Made by a program: the position numbers and the translations under genes | Shown: piece after piece, positions 21,778 to 31,856 of the stretch | Layout: every line of letters starts with the position of its first letter | Position numbering within the stretch: position 1 is the stretch's first letter | From: Afipia sp. 64-13 | GTDB lineage: Bacteria > Pseudomonadota > Alphaproteobacteria > Rhizobiales > Xanthobacteraceae | Assembly: GCA_001897755.1 (NCBI GenBank) | Contig: MKUJ01000003.1 | Location: 93,754 to 157,753 of the forward strand | Direction: 5' to 3' | DNA length: 64,000 bases | Notes under the pieces: model-generated | Database searches by the model: none | Seen by the model: the letters and a program-made list of their open reading frames with translations, nothing else | Told to the model about the DNA's origin: nothing

Positions 21778-22668
21778 ATGGCCCGTGCAGCCACTTTGCC
21801 GATTCTCAGCGGAGAATCCGGCCTGTCCCATTATCTCGCGGAAATCCGCAAGTTTCCGATGCTGGAACCGCAGGAGGAGTACATGCTCGCCAAACGCTGG
21901 CGCGAGCATGACGACCGGGACGCGGCGCATAAACTCGTGACCAGCCATCTGCGGCTCGTGGCCAAAATCGCCATGGGCTATCGCGGCTATGGCCTGCCGA
22001 TTTCCGAAGTGGTGTCGGAAGGCAATGTCGGCCTGATGCAGGCAGTCAAGCGTTTCGAACCCGAGAAGGGTTTCCGTCTCGCAACCTATGCGATGTGGTG
22101 GATCAAGGCCTCGATCCAGGAATACATCCTGCGCTCGTGGTCGCTGGTGAAGATGGGCACCACCGCGAACCAGAAGAAGCTGTTCTTTAACCTGCGCAAG
22201 GCCAAGAGCAAGATTTCGGCGCTGGAAGACGGCGACATGCGGGACGATCAGGTCAAGCTGATCGCCAAGCGCCTTGGCGTGACCGAGCGCGACGTGATCG
22301 ACATGAACCGCCGCCTCGGTGGCGACGCTTCGCTCAACGCGCCGATCCGCGACGATGGCGAACCCGGCGAATGGCAGGACTGGCTGGTCGATACTGCGCC
22401 CAACCAGGAAACCCTCATGGCGGACAGCGAGGAATATGATCACCGCCGCAACGCGCTGACCGGCGCGATGGGCGTGCTCAATCCGCGCGAGCGCCGCATC
22501 TTCGAGGCGCGCCGCCTCGCCGATGATCCGATCACGCTGGAAGACCTCGCCGCCGAATTCGGCGTATCGCGCGAACGCGTGCGACAGATCGAGGTCCGCG
22601 CCTTCGAAAAGGTGCAGTCGGCGGTGAAAAACGCGGTGGCCCGGCAGGAGGCCGTCGCCGCGGCGTAA
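21778..22668 (+). CDS. rpoH: RNA polymerase sigma-32 (heat shock) factor
   Basis: This is a 296-residue sigma factor. Visible are region 2 (LVTSHLRLVAKIAMGYRGYG, EGNVGLMQAVKRFEPEKGFR, LATYAMWWIKASIQEYILRS), the RpoH box segment (KLFFNLRKAKSKI) and region 4.2 (TLEDLAAEFGVSRERVRQIE). It directs transcription of chaperones and proteases after heat stress. The Met at 21778 is used because GGAGGG lies 7-12 bp upstream; the earlier Met at 21763 precedes that ribosome binding site. An intrinsic terminator follows at 22698. Confidence 0.95.
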   Translation: MARAATLPILSGESGLSHYLAEIRKFPMLEPQEEYMLAKRWREHDDRDAAHKLVTSHLRLVAKIAMGYRGYGLPISEVVSEGNVGLMQAVKRFEPEKGFRLATYAMWWIKASIQEYILRSWSLVKMGTTANQKKLFFNLRKAKSKISALEDGDMRDDQVKLIAKRLGVTERDVIDMNRRLGGDASLNAPIRDDGEPGEWQDWLVDTAPNQETLMADSEEYDHRRNALTGAMGVLNPRERRIFEARRLADDPITLEDLAAEFGVSRERVRQIEVRAFEKVQSAVKNAVARQEAVAAA

Positions 22669-22697
22669 CATCCGCAAGACGTTCGATATTGAAGCTG

Positions 22698-22724
22698 AAA
22701 GCCGGCGCCCGCGCCGGCTTTTTT
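22698..22724 (+). terminator. rpoH intrinsic terminator
   Basis: The stem AAAGCCGGCGC pairs with GCGCCGGCTTT around a two-base centre and is followed by a run of six T. It lies 30 bp after the rpoH stop. Confidence 0.92.
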
Positions 22725-23073
22725 ATTGACATGCCACGACACTGGAAATTTTTCCGGGCAGCCGCGAACAACACGATCCATTCGCCGGTCCGCCGCGTCG
22801 AACATCGCCCTTGAAATTGCCACCCTCGAAAGAGTGATGACGATGACAAACGGGTGATACGCCGTCATCAATCGATGCTTTGACACAACATGTTGCGCAA
22901 AGCCCGTGGCGCTTCATCAAGGTCTCCGACGCAACGCGGCCTTCAATAAAATATGTCTGGAGCATTTCCAGAATCACATCATCGTCGTTGCACGATCTTT
23001 GTCGTATCGTGACTCACAACGGCCCCAATGCTTGGCGATGGTCCCGCCACGCCAACAACCTGAGGAGACGTGC
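22725..23073. other. intergenic region without a supported gene
   Basis: These 349 bp between the rpoH terminator and the 72-residue gene contain only overlapping open frames with poor, Cys/His-rich composition (for example a minus frame at 22723-22977). GAGGAG just before 23074 is the ribosome binding site of the next gene. I see no RNA gene or clear repeat. Confidence 0.5.
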
Positions 23074-23292
23074 ATGATCAATCGCTCGCCAGAATCTTTC
23101 AGCGCCGAAACCGTCGCCGTCTTGCGCGAGGTGCTCGATATTGCGGTCGAACAAATCGCTCAGGAAAACCGGACGCCCGCCACCAAGGCGAAGATGGCGG
23201 AGACCATCGTTCGCGAGGCCGCGGGCGGCATCACCGATGCGCGGGCGCTGGTGTTGCGCGCCGTGGACGAAGGCCGCACGCCAGCAGCCTGA
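23074..23292 (+). CDS. small conserved hypothetical protein
   Basis: This is a 72-residue, mostly helical protein (ETVAVLREVLDIAVEQIAQE, ATKAKMAETIVREAAGGITD). The start is supported by GAGGAG 8 bp upstream. A perfect 10-bp-stem terminator follows at 23334. It resembles short Bradyrhizobium-type proteins of unknown role. Confidence 0.78.
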   Translation: MINRSPESFSAETVAVLREVLDIAVEQIAQENRTPATKAKMAETIVREAAGGITDARALVLRAVDEGRTPAA

Positions 23293-23333
23293 CGTCCCAA
23301 TTTCGCCATCGACACATCATCCATCGGACGACC

Positions 23334-23357
23334 ATACGCGGGCATTGGCCCGCGTAT
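23334..23357 (+). terminator. intrinsic terminator after the 72-residue gene
   Basis: There is a perfect 10-bp stem, ATACGCGGGC with GCCCGCGTAT, and an ATTG loop, followed by TGCGTTTTC. It lies 41 bp after the stop. Confidence 0.7.
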
Positions 23358-23507
23358 TGCGTTTTCGGGAACCGAACGATCTCAGAACCGAACTGTCGCG
23401 GAACACAGATCCGCGATCCGGCGTCATGGACCGCGCGAATTCCTGCATCTGTTTCGGAGAAAGCCGGCCGCGATGGTGCTACCGGACCATCGGCATCGGG
23501 GCGCTTG

Positions 23508-24134
23508 CTAGCCGGCGGCGCGCGCGGCCTTGGCCTGCAGCTTGGGAGCCTGCGTGGCGAACTGTTCGTCCTGCGGCTTGGACGGCAGCGACCCGAATGC
23601 CTTGGCGTGATCGATCACCCGCGCCAGCAGCTTGAGGCCGAGCGGCGCCAGCGCCCGCTCCCACAATTCGCGCGCGGTCTCGCCCTTTTTGACGAAACAC
23701 CACTCCTGCGCGGCGACGGCGCCGGCATCCATGCGCTCGGCCAGATGATAGATCGTGCCGCCGGCGACCGGATCGCCTTCCTTGATGGTCCACTCCACCG
23801 CGGCGATGCCGCGATGACGCGGCAACAGCGAGGGGTGGTAGCCGACGCCGCCGAGCTTGGCGGCGGCGAGCGCGGCCTGACTGACGCGGGCGTGGCTGTG
23901 CGCCGTCACGATCAGATCGGTTCCCGGCGCGATCTCCGCGGCCTCGATCACCTTGGGATTGGCTTGCACCGTCAGTTCGATTCCGGCCTCGCGGGTCGCG
24001 GCGGCGAGACGGTCGCCCGCATCGGCCACCACCACGCGCGCGATCTCCACGCCGTGCTCGCGCAGCATTTTCAGAGTCATCACGCCGAAATGGCGGGAAC
24101 CGGCCAGAGTGATCCGCAACGTTATTGTCTCCAT
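23508..24134 (-). CDS. formyltransferase-family protein
   Basis: This is a 208-residue protein with the formyltransferase fold: an N-terminal Rossmann-like half (ITLAGSRHFGVMTLKMLREH), the active-site loop YHPSLLPRHRGIAAVEWTIK at about 98-117, and GGTIYHLAERMDAGAVAAQE with the conserved Asp. Family members transfer a formyl group from 10-formyl-THF (PurN, Fmt). The catalytic Asn normally two residues before the active-site His (NxHPS) is Gly here (GYHPS), so the substrate or even activity is uncertain. It overlaps the upstream gene by 13 bp. Confidence 0.8.
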   Translation of the reverse strand: METITLRITLAGSRHFGVMTLKMLREHGVEIARVVVADAGDRLAAATREAGIELTVQANPKVIEAAEIAPGTDLIVTAHSHARVSQAALAAAKLGGVGYHPSLLPRHRGIAAVEWTIKEGDPVAGGTIYHLAERMDAGAVAAQEWCFVKKGETARELWERALAPLGLKLLARVIDHAKAFGSLPSKPQDEQFATQAPKLQAKAARAAG

Positions 24135-25708
24135 GCCGCGAACGCATCGCGGAATGCACGCTCGCCGGGCGAGCCCTTTTCAAGCGACAGAATGGCGCGC
24201 TTGCCGTTGCCATAAACCATCGGAATATCGAGCGAGGTGCGCTCCTTCAGAACCTGGATATTGCGATCACGATCGACATCGACATTGGACAGGCCGATCA
24301 GGAAATAGCCGTCCTGCACCTTGACCGAAGTCGCCGCCAGCGGAGTTCCGCGCGGCTGATCGGGCGATTTGGCATAGATGCCGGGCACGTTGGCGATCGT
24401 GGTGCCGAAATCCGGCGCGACGGTGAACACAACCTCGATGGTATGGCTGGTCGCCGGCATCGAGGGATCGGTGTTGCGCATCAGCGTAAGGGTCACCTTC
24501 ATCTTGCGATCGGGCAGATCCACCTCGGCGCGGATCGCGGTATCGGGCTTGGCCTTCGGCGAGGGCGGAAGCTGTTCAAGCCGCCACACCACCGTGCCGA
24601 CGGTCTGCTTGCCCTGCGGATCGGAGGGATCTTCTTCGTAGAGAATGGCGCGCTGCGCCACCGGCGCGATCGGCTGCGTCGAGGAGTCGGGCTGACCGAC
24701 GCGGTCGGTGATCTTGGGCCGCGTCGCCGGATCGGTGGCGACCTGCGTGTTGGTGGCGGGCGCGGGCTTGAGCATGGCACGGATCGAGGGGCCGGCCTTC
24801 TGCCAGATCAGGATGCCTGCGCCGATCAGGATCAACACGACGCCGACCGTCAGAACGCTCTTCAGCGGGAAACCGCCGCTCCGCTTGCCGACGGTCCGGT
24901 CCGCCTTGCGGCCGCGCCTTTTCTTGTCCAGCTCCGGAGCTTCGACGGACGCGCCGAAGGCTTCGTCATGACCATAGGGCGACAGACCGCCGCGCTGCTC
25001 CATGTCGGGCTCGACACGATCGAATTCGGGCGAAGGCGACGGTACGCTCGCATAGGTCTTGCGCGCGGCACGGTTGGCCTGCGCGGCGGCCTGACCGAGA
25101 TCGTTGGTGTCGGCGACCACATCGCGAAAACCGCGCGTGCCTCCGGTCGGAGCGCGGCCTTCGTCCGGCACCGGGCGCTGCGCGCCGCCATGTCCCGGAG
25201 CGGTCCGGGTATCGCGCACATGAGCGACATCGTCCCAGGATTCGTGCCGTCCCTGCTGCCGCGGGTCGCGGGGAGGACGCGGCGCGTTCTCCGCAGGACG
25301 CGGGCGGGCGCGTTCCCCGTGCGGAAGCGGCGGCGGCGGCCCGTTCTGCGCCATCCGCGCGGCGGCGTTGCGCGCGCCTTCCCGCAAACTGTCGCCCCGG
25401 CGTGGCGCCTGCGGATCTCTTGGCGCGCCTTCACGCGGCGGCTCGGGCACCCGGCCGCGCGCCGGATCGGGACGCGGCGCCTCATGGCGCGGGCGCTGTG
25501 CCGCCTCCGCCTCGACCCGGCGGACCGCTTCCTCAAGCGCGAGGCGCTCACGGGTGATCTCGGCCTCGCTGAGCGCCGGCTCCACCCCCCGCAACTGCGC
25601 GATCAGCGCTGTGCGAGCCCGCCCATAGAGAGCGCGGCGCGTCTCGCCGGTGGCGTTGGCGTCCAGTCCGGCAACGGCACGGGCGATGAGAGGGTAGTAG
25701 TCTGCCAT
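24122..25708 (-). CDS. conserved membrane-anchored protein, unknown
   Basis: This is a 528-residue protein. Residues about 1-75 are helical (ADYYPLIARAVAGLDANATG). Residues 75-285 are Pro/Arg/Gly-rich and disordered. A single membrane span lies near 292-312 (LKSVLTVGVVLILIGAGILI). The C-terminal 200 residues form a beta-rich, probably periplasmic domain (VWRLEQLPPSPKAKPDTAIR, MKVTLTLMRNTDPSMPATSH, GYFLIGLSNVDVDRDRNIQV). It is typical of a protein conserved in Bradyrhizobium-related genomes. No enzymatic motif is seen. Confidence 0.85.
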   Translation of the reverse strand: MADYYPLIARAVAGLDANATGETRRALYGRARTALIAQLRGVEPALSEAEITRERLALEEAVRRVEAEAAQRPRHEAPRPDPARGRVPEPPREGAPRDPQAPRRGDSLREGARNAAARMAQNGPPPPLPHGERARPRPAENAPRPPRDPRQQGRHESWDDVAHVRDTRTAPGHGGAQRPVPDEGRAPTGGTRGFRDVVADTNDLGQAAAQANRAARKTYASVPSPSPEFDRVEPDMEQRGGLSPYGHDEAFGASVEAPELDKKRRGRKADRTVGKRSGGFPLKSVLTVGVVLILIGAGILIWQKAGPSIRAMLKPAPATNTQVATDPATRPKITDRVGQPDSSTQPIAPVAQRAILYEEDPSDPQGKQTVGTVVWRLEQLPPSPKAKPDTAIRAEVDLPDRKMKVTLTLMRNTDPSMPATSHTIEVVFTVAPDFGTTIANVPGIYAKSPDQPRGTPLAATSVKVQDGYFLIGLSNVDVDRDRNIQVLKERTSLDIPMVYGNGKRAILSLEKGSPGERAFRDAFAAWRQ

Positions 25709-25814
25709 CCTTGTCCAGTCGGCCTCGTCAGTCGGCGGACGCCCATGCGCCCAAATCCTGTCCGTTCAAGCGCCCAAGTCTTGCGCAGCCTTGATCGTCG
25801 CGGCGGCTACTGAA

Positions 25815-27107
25815 TCACGCCTCGAACGGATTTTGCACCAAAATCGTATCCTCGCGCTCCGGACTTGTGGAGAGCAACGCAACCGGACACCCCACGAGTT
25901 CTTCCACGCGGCGGACATATTTGACCGCCTGCGCCGGCAGATCGGCCCAGGAGCGCGCATTCGCGGTCGGCTCCTTCCAGCCCTCGATGGTCTCGTAGAT
26001 CGGCTTGACCCGCGCCTGCGCGGCTTCGCCGGCCGGCAGATGATCCATTGGCTTGCCGTCGAGCTCATAACCGACGCAGACCTCGATGGTGTCGAAGCCG
26101 TCGAGAATGTCGAGCTTGGTCAGCGCGAGGCCGTGGATGCCGCAGGTCCGCACCGTCTGGCGCACCAGCACGGCATCGAACCAGCCGCAGCGGCGCTTGC
26201 GTCCGGTGTTGACGCCGAATTCGCGGCCGCGGGCGCCGATCAGATCGCCGATCTCGTTGGTCAGTTCGGTCGGGAACGGACCTTGTCCAACGCGCGTGGT
26301 GTAGGCCTTGCAGATGCCGAGCACATAACCGAGCGAGCTCGGCCCCATGCCGGTGCCGGTGGCCGCCTGCGCCGCGACGGTGTTCGACGAGGTGACGTAG
26401 GGATAGGTACCGTGATCGACATCGAGCAGTGCGCCCTGCGCGCCCTCGAACAGGATCCGCTTGCCTTCGCGGCGGCGCTGATCGAGCAGATTCCAGACCG
26501 AATCCGCGAACGGCAGCACCTGCGGCGCGATCGCCACCAGATCACGCAGCATCTCGGCCGCGTCGATCTCCGGCAACGACAAGCCGCGGCGCAGCGCGTT
26601 GTGATGCGTCAGCAGGCGCTCGACCTTGTGCGGCAGAGTCTGCGGATCGGCGAGATCCATCAGCCGTATCGCACGGCGGCCGACCTTGTCCTCGTAGGCT
26701 GGGCCGATGCCGCGCTGGGTGGTGCCGATCGCGGTCGCCTTGTTGGCGTTCTCGCGCACAGCATCGAGTTCGCGATGCAGCGGCAGGATCAGCGTGACGT
26801 TCTCGGCGACACGCAGATTGTCCGGCGAGACCGCGACGCCCTGGCTGCGGAGCTTGTCGACCTCGGCGACGAACGCCTGCGGATCGAACACCACGCCATT
26901 GCCGATCACCGACAATTTGGAGGGGCGCACCACGCCGGAAGGCAGCAGCGCGAGCTTGTAGGTATTGCCATTGATGACGAGCGTGTGGCCGGCATTATGG
27001 CCGCCCTGAAAGCGAACAACGATGTCAGCCTGTTCCGACAGCCAGTCGACAATCTTGCCCTTCCCCTCGTCGCCCCATTGGGCGCCGACGACGACAACAT
27101 TGGTCAT
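25815..27107 (-). CDS. purA: adenylosuccinate synthetase
   Basis: This is a 430-residue enzyme joining IMP and aspartate with GTP to form adenylosuccinate, the first committed step to AMP. The GTP-binding loop [11 protein letters not shown] lies at 8-18 with the catalytic Asp/Lys, and [20 protein letters not shown] with the catalytic His follows. [32 protein letters not shown] and [15 protein letters not shown]-type sequence ([16 protein letters not shown]) match the family. The length is standard. The upstream 238 bp are shared with the divergent transporter gene. Confidence 0.98.
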   Translation of the reverse strand: MTNVVVVGAQWGDEGKGKIVDWLSEQADIVVRFQGGHNAGHTLVINGNTYKLALLPSGVVRPSKLSVIGNGVVFDPQAFVAEVDKLRSQGVAVSPDNLRVAENVTLILPLHRELDAVRENANKATAIGTTQRGIGPAYEDKVGRRAIRLMDLADPQTLPHKVERLLTHHNALRRGLSLPEIDAAEMLRDLVAIAPQVLPFADSVWNLLDQRRREGKRILFEGAQGALLDVDHGTYPYVTSSNTVAAQAATGTGMGPSSLGYVLGICKAYTTRVGQGPFPTELTNEIGDLIGARGREFGVNTGRKRRCGWFDAVLVRQTVRTCGIHGLALTKLDILDGFDTIEVCVGYELDGKPMDHLPAGEAAQARVKPIYETIEGWKEPTANARSWADLPAQAVKYVRRVEELVGCPVALLSTSPEREDTILVQNPFEA

Positions 27108-27345
27108 TTCGGGTAAGCCATTTCAGATGAGACCTTTCGGGAGATCGGTGCAAATTCGCAATCCAGCCTGCCAGACTGTGCCTCGCCGCAGAGTTGCTCG
27201 CATACGAGGCTTCCACCGGATAAAGGATGACGGCATGGGACGCAAGCAAAAGCGGCTGCTGGCAGGGGGCGGACAAGTCTGACAAACCATTGATATCCCC
27301 AAATAAATCCGTCCCCCCGCCTCCTTTCCAGCCTCATACCGCCCC

Positions 27346-28278
27346 ATGAACGCCTCCCCGCCCCGCTCCGGCCGATTCCGGCCTCTCGCCTGGCTGACGG
27401 ATCAGCCTTATCTGCTGCTATCGCTAACCTCGCTATTCTGGGCAGGCAATGTCGTGATCGGACGCTTCGCCGCCGGACACCTGCCGCCGATCGCGCTCTC
27501 GTTCCTGCGCTGGAGCGCCGCCTTCCTGATCCTGATCCCGCTTGCCTGGCGACAGACCGCGAAGGACTGGCCGATCATCCGCGGGCATCTCGGAATCATG
27601 GTGATCCTGTCGATCTCCGGCGTCGCCACCTTCAACACGCTGGGCTACTGGGCGCTGCAGTACACCGAGGCGCTGAACGCCCTGCTGCTCAACTCCACGG
27701 GGCCCCTGTTCGTCGCGCTGTTCTCGCTGCTGCTGTTTCGCATCCGCCTCACGCCGGCGCAGGGCGTCGGCATTCTCATCTCGATGGCCGGCGTCATCGT
27801 CATTCTGACGCGCGGCGATTTCGGCACGCTGGCCGGCGTCCGTTTCAACAAGGGCGACATCGCCTATCTGATCGCGCTCCTGGTGTTCGGCGTCTATTCG
27901 GCGGTGGCGGCGAAGCGCCCGATGATCCATCCGCTGTCGTTCATGCTGTTCACCTGCGGCTGCGGCACCTTGTTCATCCTGCCGTTCTATCTGTGGGAGA
28001 TGTCGAGCGGCGCGCGCGTGACAATCAACATCACGGTGCTGGCCGTCCTGGCCTATGTCGCGGTGTTTCCCTCGATCCTCTCCTATCTCTGCTTCAATCG
28101 CGGCGTCGAACTGATCGGCGCCAACCGCAGCGCGCCGTTTCTCCATCTGATGCCGGTGTTCGGCTCGGTGCTGGCAATCGGATTCCTCGGCGAGACCTTC
28201 CGGCTCTTTCACCTGATCGGCTATGTTCTGGTGCTGGCCGGCGTGTTCATCGCCGCGCGCAAACCAAAGCGGGTATAA
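27346..28278 (+). CDS. EamA/DMT-family transporter
   Basis: This is a 310-residue protein with about ten hydrophobic helices in two EamA repeats. It shows the family pattern LTSLFWAGNVVIGRFAAGHL with PPIALSFLRWSAAFLILIPL in repeat 1 and VALFSLLLFRIRLTPAQGVG at the middle. It probably exports small metabolites; the substrate is not predictable. A terminator hairpin at 28285 separates it from the convergent chemotaxis receptor. Confidence 0.9.
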   Translation: MNASPPRSGRFRPLAWLTDQPYLLLSLTSLFWAGNVVIGRFAAGHLPPIALSFLRWSAAFLILIPLAWRQTAKDWPIIRGHLGIMVILSISGVATFNTLGYWALQYTEALNALLLNSTGPLFVALFSLLLFRIRLTPAQGVGILISMAGVIVILTRGDFGTLAGVRFNKGDIAYLIALLVFGVYSAVAAKRPMIHPLSFMLFTCGCGTLFILPFYLWEMSSGARVTINITVLAVLAYVAVFPSILSYLCFNRGVELIGANRSAPFLHLMPVFGSVLAIGFLGETFRLFHLIGYVLVLAGVFIAARKPKRV

Positions 28279-28284
28279 ACAAAA

Positions 28285-28310
28285 AACGCCGCGGACGATG
28301 CCGCGGCGTT
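28285..28310 (-). terminator. intrinsic terminator of the chemotaxis receptor gene
   Basis: The stem AACGCCGCGG pairs with CCGCGGCGTT around ACGATG. On the minus strand a run of T follows, so it serves the receptor gene, whose stop lies at 28338. Confidence 0.85.
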
Positions 28311-28337
28311 GACTGTCGTAAGGCGAAGCAACCGGCG

Positions 28338-30026
28338 TTACGCCGCGCGCACCTTGGAGAGGAACTCGTTCACGGCCCGATCGAGCTTGCCCGCCTGGGC
28401 GTCGAGATCGCGGGCGCTGGAAAGCACCTCCGACGCAGCCGAGCCGGTGGCCGACGCCGCCGAACTCACCCCGCCGATGTGCTGGTTGATCTCGCCCGAT
28501 CCCGCCGCGACCGACTGGATGTTGCGGGCGATCTCGCGCGTCGCCGCGCCCTGCTCCTCCACCGCGCTCGAGATGTTCACGGTGATCTCGCTCATTTGCG
28601 CGATGGTGCGGGTAATGCCCTGGATCGCCACCACCGCGTCGCTGGTGGTGGTCTGCATAGTCGCGACCTGCATCGAGATTTCCTCGGTGGCCTTGGCGGT
28701 CTGGTTGGCCAGCGCCTTCACCTCGGAGGCAACCACCGCGAAACCGCGACCGGCATCGCCCGCCCGCGCCGCTTCGATGGTGGCGTTGAGCGCGAGCAGA
28801 TTGGTCTGCGCGGCAATGGTGTGAATGAGCTGCACCACTTCGCCGATCTTCTCGGCGCCGCTGGAGAGCACCTGCACCGTCGCGTTGGTGCGCTCGGCAT
28901 CCGCCACCGCCTTGCTGGCAATCTCGTTCGACTGCGCGACCTGCCGGGAGATTTCCTCCACCGACGACGACAGTTCCTCGGCTGCCGCGGCGACGGTATC
29001 GACATTCTCGGACGCTCTTTCCGACGCGGCACCAACGGTCGCCGCGCGGTCGCTGGCCTCGACCGCGGTCGAGCTCATGGTCTCGGCGGTCGTCTGCATG
29101 CCGGCGGCCGAATTCGCCACCGAACGAACGATCCCGTTGACGTTGCTCTCGAAGTCGTTGGCGAGGCTGGCCATCATCGCGGCGCGCTCGGCAGCGGCGC
29201 GCTCCTTGGTCTCGGCCTCGGCGCGTTCAAGATCGCGCATGCGGAGCGCATTGTCCTTGAAGACCTGAACGGTCGTGGCCATGACGCCAATCTCGTCCCG
29301 GCGGCCGATTCCCGGAATCGCCTCTTCGAGTTGTCCGTCCGCCAGGGCCTTCATGCGCTGACCGAGCTGCCCAAGGGGCCTCGTGATGCTGCGCCCGATG
29401 AACCAGGCGACGGCACCGGCCACCGCGCCGATGCCGAGGATCGCCGCGCCCAGAGCCATCACGATCTGCATCAGCTTGCCCTGGAGATCGTCGATATAGG
29501 CGCCGGTGCCGATGAACATGTCCCACCCCGGAATGCCGGCTGCGTAGGACACCTTCGGGCTCAGTCCCGACTGGCCGGGCTTCTGCCAGGCGTAATAGAT
29601 CGTGACGTTCCCGTTGGCAGCAACGCCGTCCCGCATCTCGCGGGTGGACTTGCGGCCATTCACTTCGACGTCGAGATGACTGGTGCCGATCTGCTTCGCG
29701 TTGAGCACCGAAACCGCGATGCCGTCCATCGTGTAAACAAACAGATAACCGCCACCATTGTCGTAGGTCATGCTCTGGACGCGCTGGACCCACTGCTCGA
29801 CCGCAGCCTCTTTCGTCAGTTTGCCGGCCTGGACCTGCTTCTGATAGCCGACCGCCATGTTCCGCGCGGTATCAACGATCGCTCGAAGCTGTTCCGTACG
29901 CGCGCTGTACATTTCATTGTGCATCATGCGAGCAGCAAACAGACCCGCGGCACACAGGCCGATCAGGGTCACACCCACCAGAACGCCGAGCTTCAGGGCG
30001 ATCGGCCAGTTATTCAAAAATTTCAC
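28338..30026 (-). CDS. methyl-accepting chemotaxis protein with single Cache domain
   Basis: This is a 562-residue receptor. A first membrane span lies at about 12-32 ([20 protein letters not shown]), then a periplasmic Cache_2 domain ([53 protein letters not shown]), a second span near 190-210, HAMP ([20 protein letters not shown]) and a cytoplasmic signalling domain with the hairpin core [20 protein letters not shown] and [20 protein letters not shown]. It senses a small ligand and controls CheA. The start is GTG with GGAGAAG upstream. Confidence 0.96.
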   Translation of the reverse strand: MKFLNNWPIALKLGVLVGVTLIGLCAAGLFAARMMHNEMYSARTEQLRAIVDTARNMAVGYQKQVQAGKLTKEAAVEQWVQRVQSMTYDNGGGYLFVYTMDGIAVSVLNAKQIGTSHLDVEVNGRKSTREMRDGVAANGNVTIYYAWQKPGQSGLSPKVSYAAGIPGWDMFIGTGAYIDDLQGKLMQIVMALGAAILGIGAVAGAVAWFIGRSITRPLGQLGQRMKALADGQLEEAIPGIGRRDEIGVMATTVQVFKDNALRMRDLERAEAETKERAAAERAAMMASLANDFESNVNGIVRSVANSAAGMQTTAETMSSTAVEASDRAATVGAASERASENVDTVAAAAEELSSSVEEISRQVAQSNEIASKAVADAERTNATVQVLSSGAEKIGEVVQLIHTIAAQTNLLALNATIEAARAGDAGRGFAVVASEVKALANQTAKATEEISMQVATMQTTTSDAVVAIQGITRTIAQMSEITVNISSAVEEQGAATREIARNIQSVAAGSGEINQHIGGVSSAASATGSAASEVLSSARDLDAQAGKLDRAVNEFLSKVRAA

Positions 30027-30158
30027 GACAGCTTCTCCGAAGAACCAGGGCGCGGACGCGCCAAGTAAGTATTTATTCTTTTACCGGCAGACCATTGAAT
30101 CTTCCTTACCAGGGTAGGGTTGGAGAATCCGGGAGCGGGACATCATGGCCCGCGGGAC

Positions 30159-30192
30159 AAAAAAGCGCGGCCGCCCCAGGCGACCGCGCTTT
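30159..30192 (-). terminator. serA intrinsic terminator
   Basis: The stem AAAGCGCGG/CCGCGCTTT extends after one mismatch by CGCC/GGCG, with a CCA loop. On the minus strand a run of six T follows. It lies 48 bp after the serA stop. Confidence 0.9.
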
Positions 30193-30240
30193 AAACTCGA
30201 TGACGCCGGCTGTCTGAGGCAGACCGGCGCAAGCTCCGTC

Positions 30241-31830
30241 TCAGAACGTCAGGGCCTTGGCATGCTTGACCGGAGGCAGCGCCTCGATCTTGGCAAGGAT
30301 CTCCGGCGGAACCACGCCATCGACCTCGACCAGCGCGATGGCGTCACCGCCCGGTGCGTTGCGGCCGAGATGGAAGGTCGCGATGTTGACCTTGGCGTCG
30401 CCGAGCAGCGAAGCGAACTTGCCGATGAAGCCCGGCTTGTCCTCGTTGGTGATGTAGATCATCGACTTGCCGAACTCGGCATCGACCCGGATGCCCTTGA
30501 TGTTCACGAGGCGCGGCGCGCCGTCGGCATAGACCGTGCCGGACACCGAGCGCTCCATGTTGTCCGTGGTCACGGTGACAGTGATCAGGCTCTCATAATC
30601 GCTTTCGGCCGCGCGCAGCACCTCGTCCACCACCATGCCGCGCTCCTTGGCGACCACCGGCGCGGACACGACATTGACGTCGCCCAGCATCGGCCGCAGC
30701 AGGCCCGACAGCGCCGCCGCCGTCAGCGCCTTCACCTTCATCTCGGCCACCGCGCCTTCATAAGTGATCTGCACCTTGACGATGTTGCTCTCGGTGAGCT
30801 GGCCGGCGAAGGAACCGAGCTTTTCGGCGAGCTCGATGAACGGCTTGAGCTTCGGCGCCTCTTCCGCCGTGATCGAGGGGAAATTGATGGCGTTAGAGAT
30901 CGCGCCGGTGAGCAGATAGTCCGACATCTGCTCGGCGACCTGCAGCGCGACGTTCTCCTGCGCTTCGGTGGTCGAGGCGCCGAGATGCGGGGTGCAGATC
31001 ACATGGGGATGACCGAACAGCACGTTGGTCTTGGCCGGCTCTTCGACGAACACGTCGAACGCCGCGCCGGCGACATGGCCGCTGTCGAGCGCCGCGCGCA
31101 ACGCCGCCTCGTCGACCAGACCGCCGCGCGCGCAATTGATGATGCGCACGCCCTTCTTGGTCTTGTTGATCGCGGTGGCGTCGAGAATGTTGCGGGTCTT
31201 GTCGGTCAGCGGCGTGTGCAGCGTGATGAAATCGGCGCGCTTGAGCAGATCGTCGAGTTCGACCTTCTCCACGCCGATATCCCTGGCGCGCTCCGGCGAC
31301 AGGAACGGATCGAACGCGATCACCTTCATCTTCAGGCCGAGCGCGCGGTCGGCGACGATGGCGCCGATATTGCCGCAGCCGATCACGCCGAGCGTCTTGC
31401 CGGTGATCTCGACGCCCATGAAGCGGTTCTTCTCCCACTTACCGGCCTGGGTGGAAGCATCGGCCTGCGGGATTTCGCGCGCCAGCGCCAGTATCAGGGT
31501 GATGGCGTGCTCGGCGGTGGTGATCGAATTGCCGAACGGCGTGTTCATCACGATGATGCCGCGCGCGGTGGCGGCGGGGATTTCGACATTGTCGACGCCG
31601 ATGCCGGCGCGGCCGATCACCTTGAGATTCTTGGCGTTGGCGAGAATCTTCGCCGTCGCCTTGGTGGCGGAGCGGATGGCGAGGCCGTCATAATTGCCGA
31701 TGATCTCGGCGAGCTTGTCCTTGTCCTTGCCGAGCGCGGGCTGAAAGTCGACGTCGATGCCGCGGTCCTTGAAGATCTGCACGGCGGCGGACGACAGCGC
31801 GTCTGAGATAAGCACTTTGGGTTTGGTCAT
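30241..31830 (-). CDS. serA: D-3-phosphoglycerate dehydrogenase
   Basis: This is a 529-residue enzyme oxidising 3-phosphoglycerate to 3-phosphohydroxypyruvate, the first step of serine synthesis. The NAD fold shows LGVIGCGNIGAIVADRALGL. The catalytic set is Arg in INCARGGLVDE, Glu in VEEPAK, and His in CTPHLGASTTEAQ. A C-terminal ACT domain (MIYITNEDKPGFIGKFASLL) follows the extra domain, as in the long SerA type. The Met at 31830 (MTKPKVLISD) is the family start; the longer frame runs into a REP element. serC lies 127 bp upstream. Confidence 0.97.
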   Translation of the reverse strand: MTKPKVLISDALSSAAVQIFKDRGIDVDFQPALGKDKDKLAEIIGNYDGLAIRSATKATAKILANAKNLKVIGRAGIGVDNVEIPAATARGIIVMNTPFGNSITTAEHAITLILALAREIPQADASTQAGKWEKNRFMGVEITGKTLGVIGCGNIGAIVADRALGLKMKVIAFDPFLSPERARDIGVEKVELDDLLKRADFITLHTPLTDKTRNILDATAINKTKKGVRIINCARGGLVDEAALRAALDSGHVAGAAFDVFVEEPAKTNVLFGHPHVICTPHLGASTTEAQENVALQVAEQMSDYLLTGAISNAINFPSITAEEAPKLKPFIELAEKLGSFAGQLTESNIVKVQITYEGAVAEMKVKALTAAALSGLLRPMLGDVNVVSAPVVAKERGMVVDEVLRAAESDYESLITVTVTTDNMERSVSGTVYADGAPRLVNIKGIRVDAEFGKSMIYITNEDKPGFIGKFASLLGDAKVNIATFHLGRNAPGGDAIALVEVDGVVPPEILAKIEALPPVKHAKALTF

Positions 31831-31856
31831 GGGATCTGATCCTTGAAAAGGGCCGG

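Noticed and set aside
22723-22977. Minus-strand 84-codon gene after rpoH
   Set aside because: It begins inside the next gene's upstream region, is Cys/His-rich, and ends at the rpoH terminator. There is no ribosome binding site.
27993-30068. 691-codon plus frame opposite the chemotaxis receptor
   Set aside because: Antisense shadow of a high-GC gene: rich in Arg, His and Gly with no domain. The minus-strand receptor explains the region fully.
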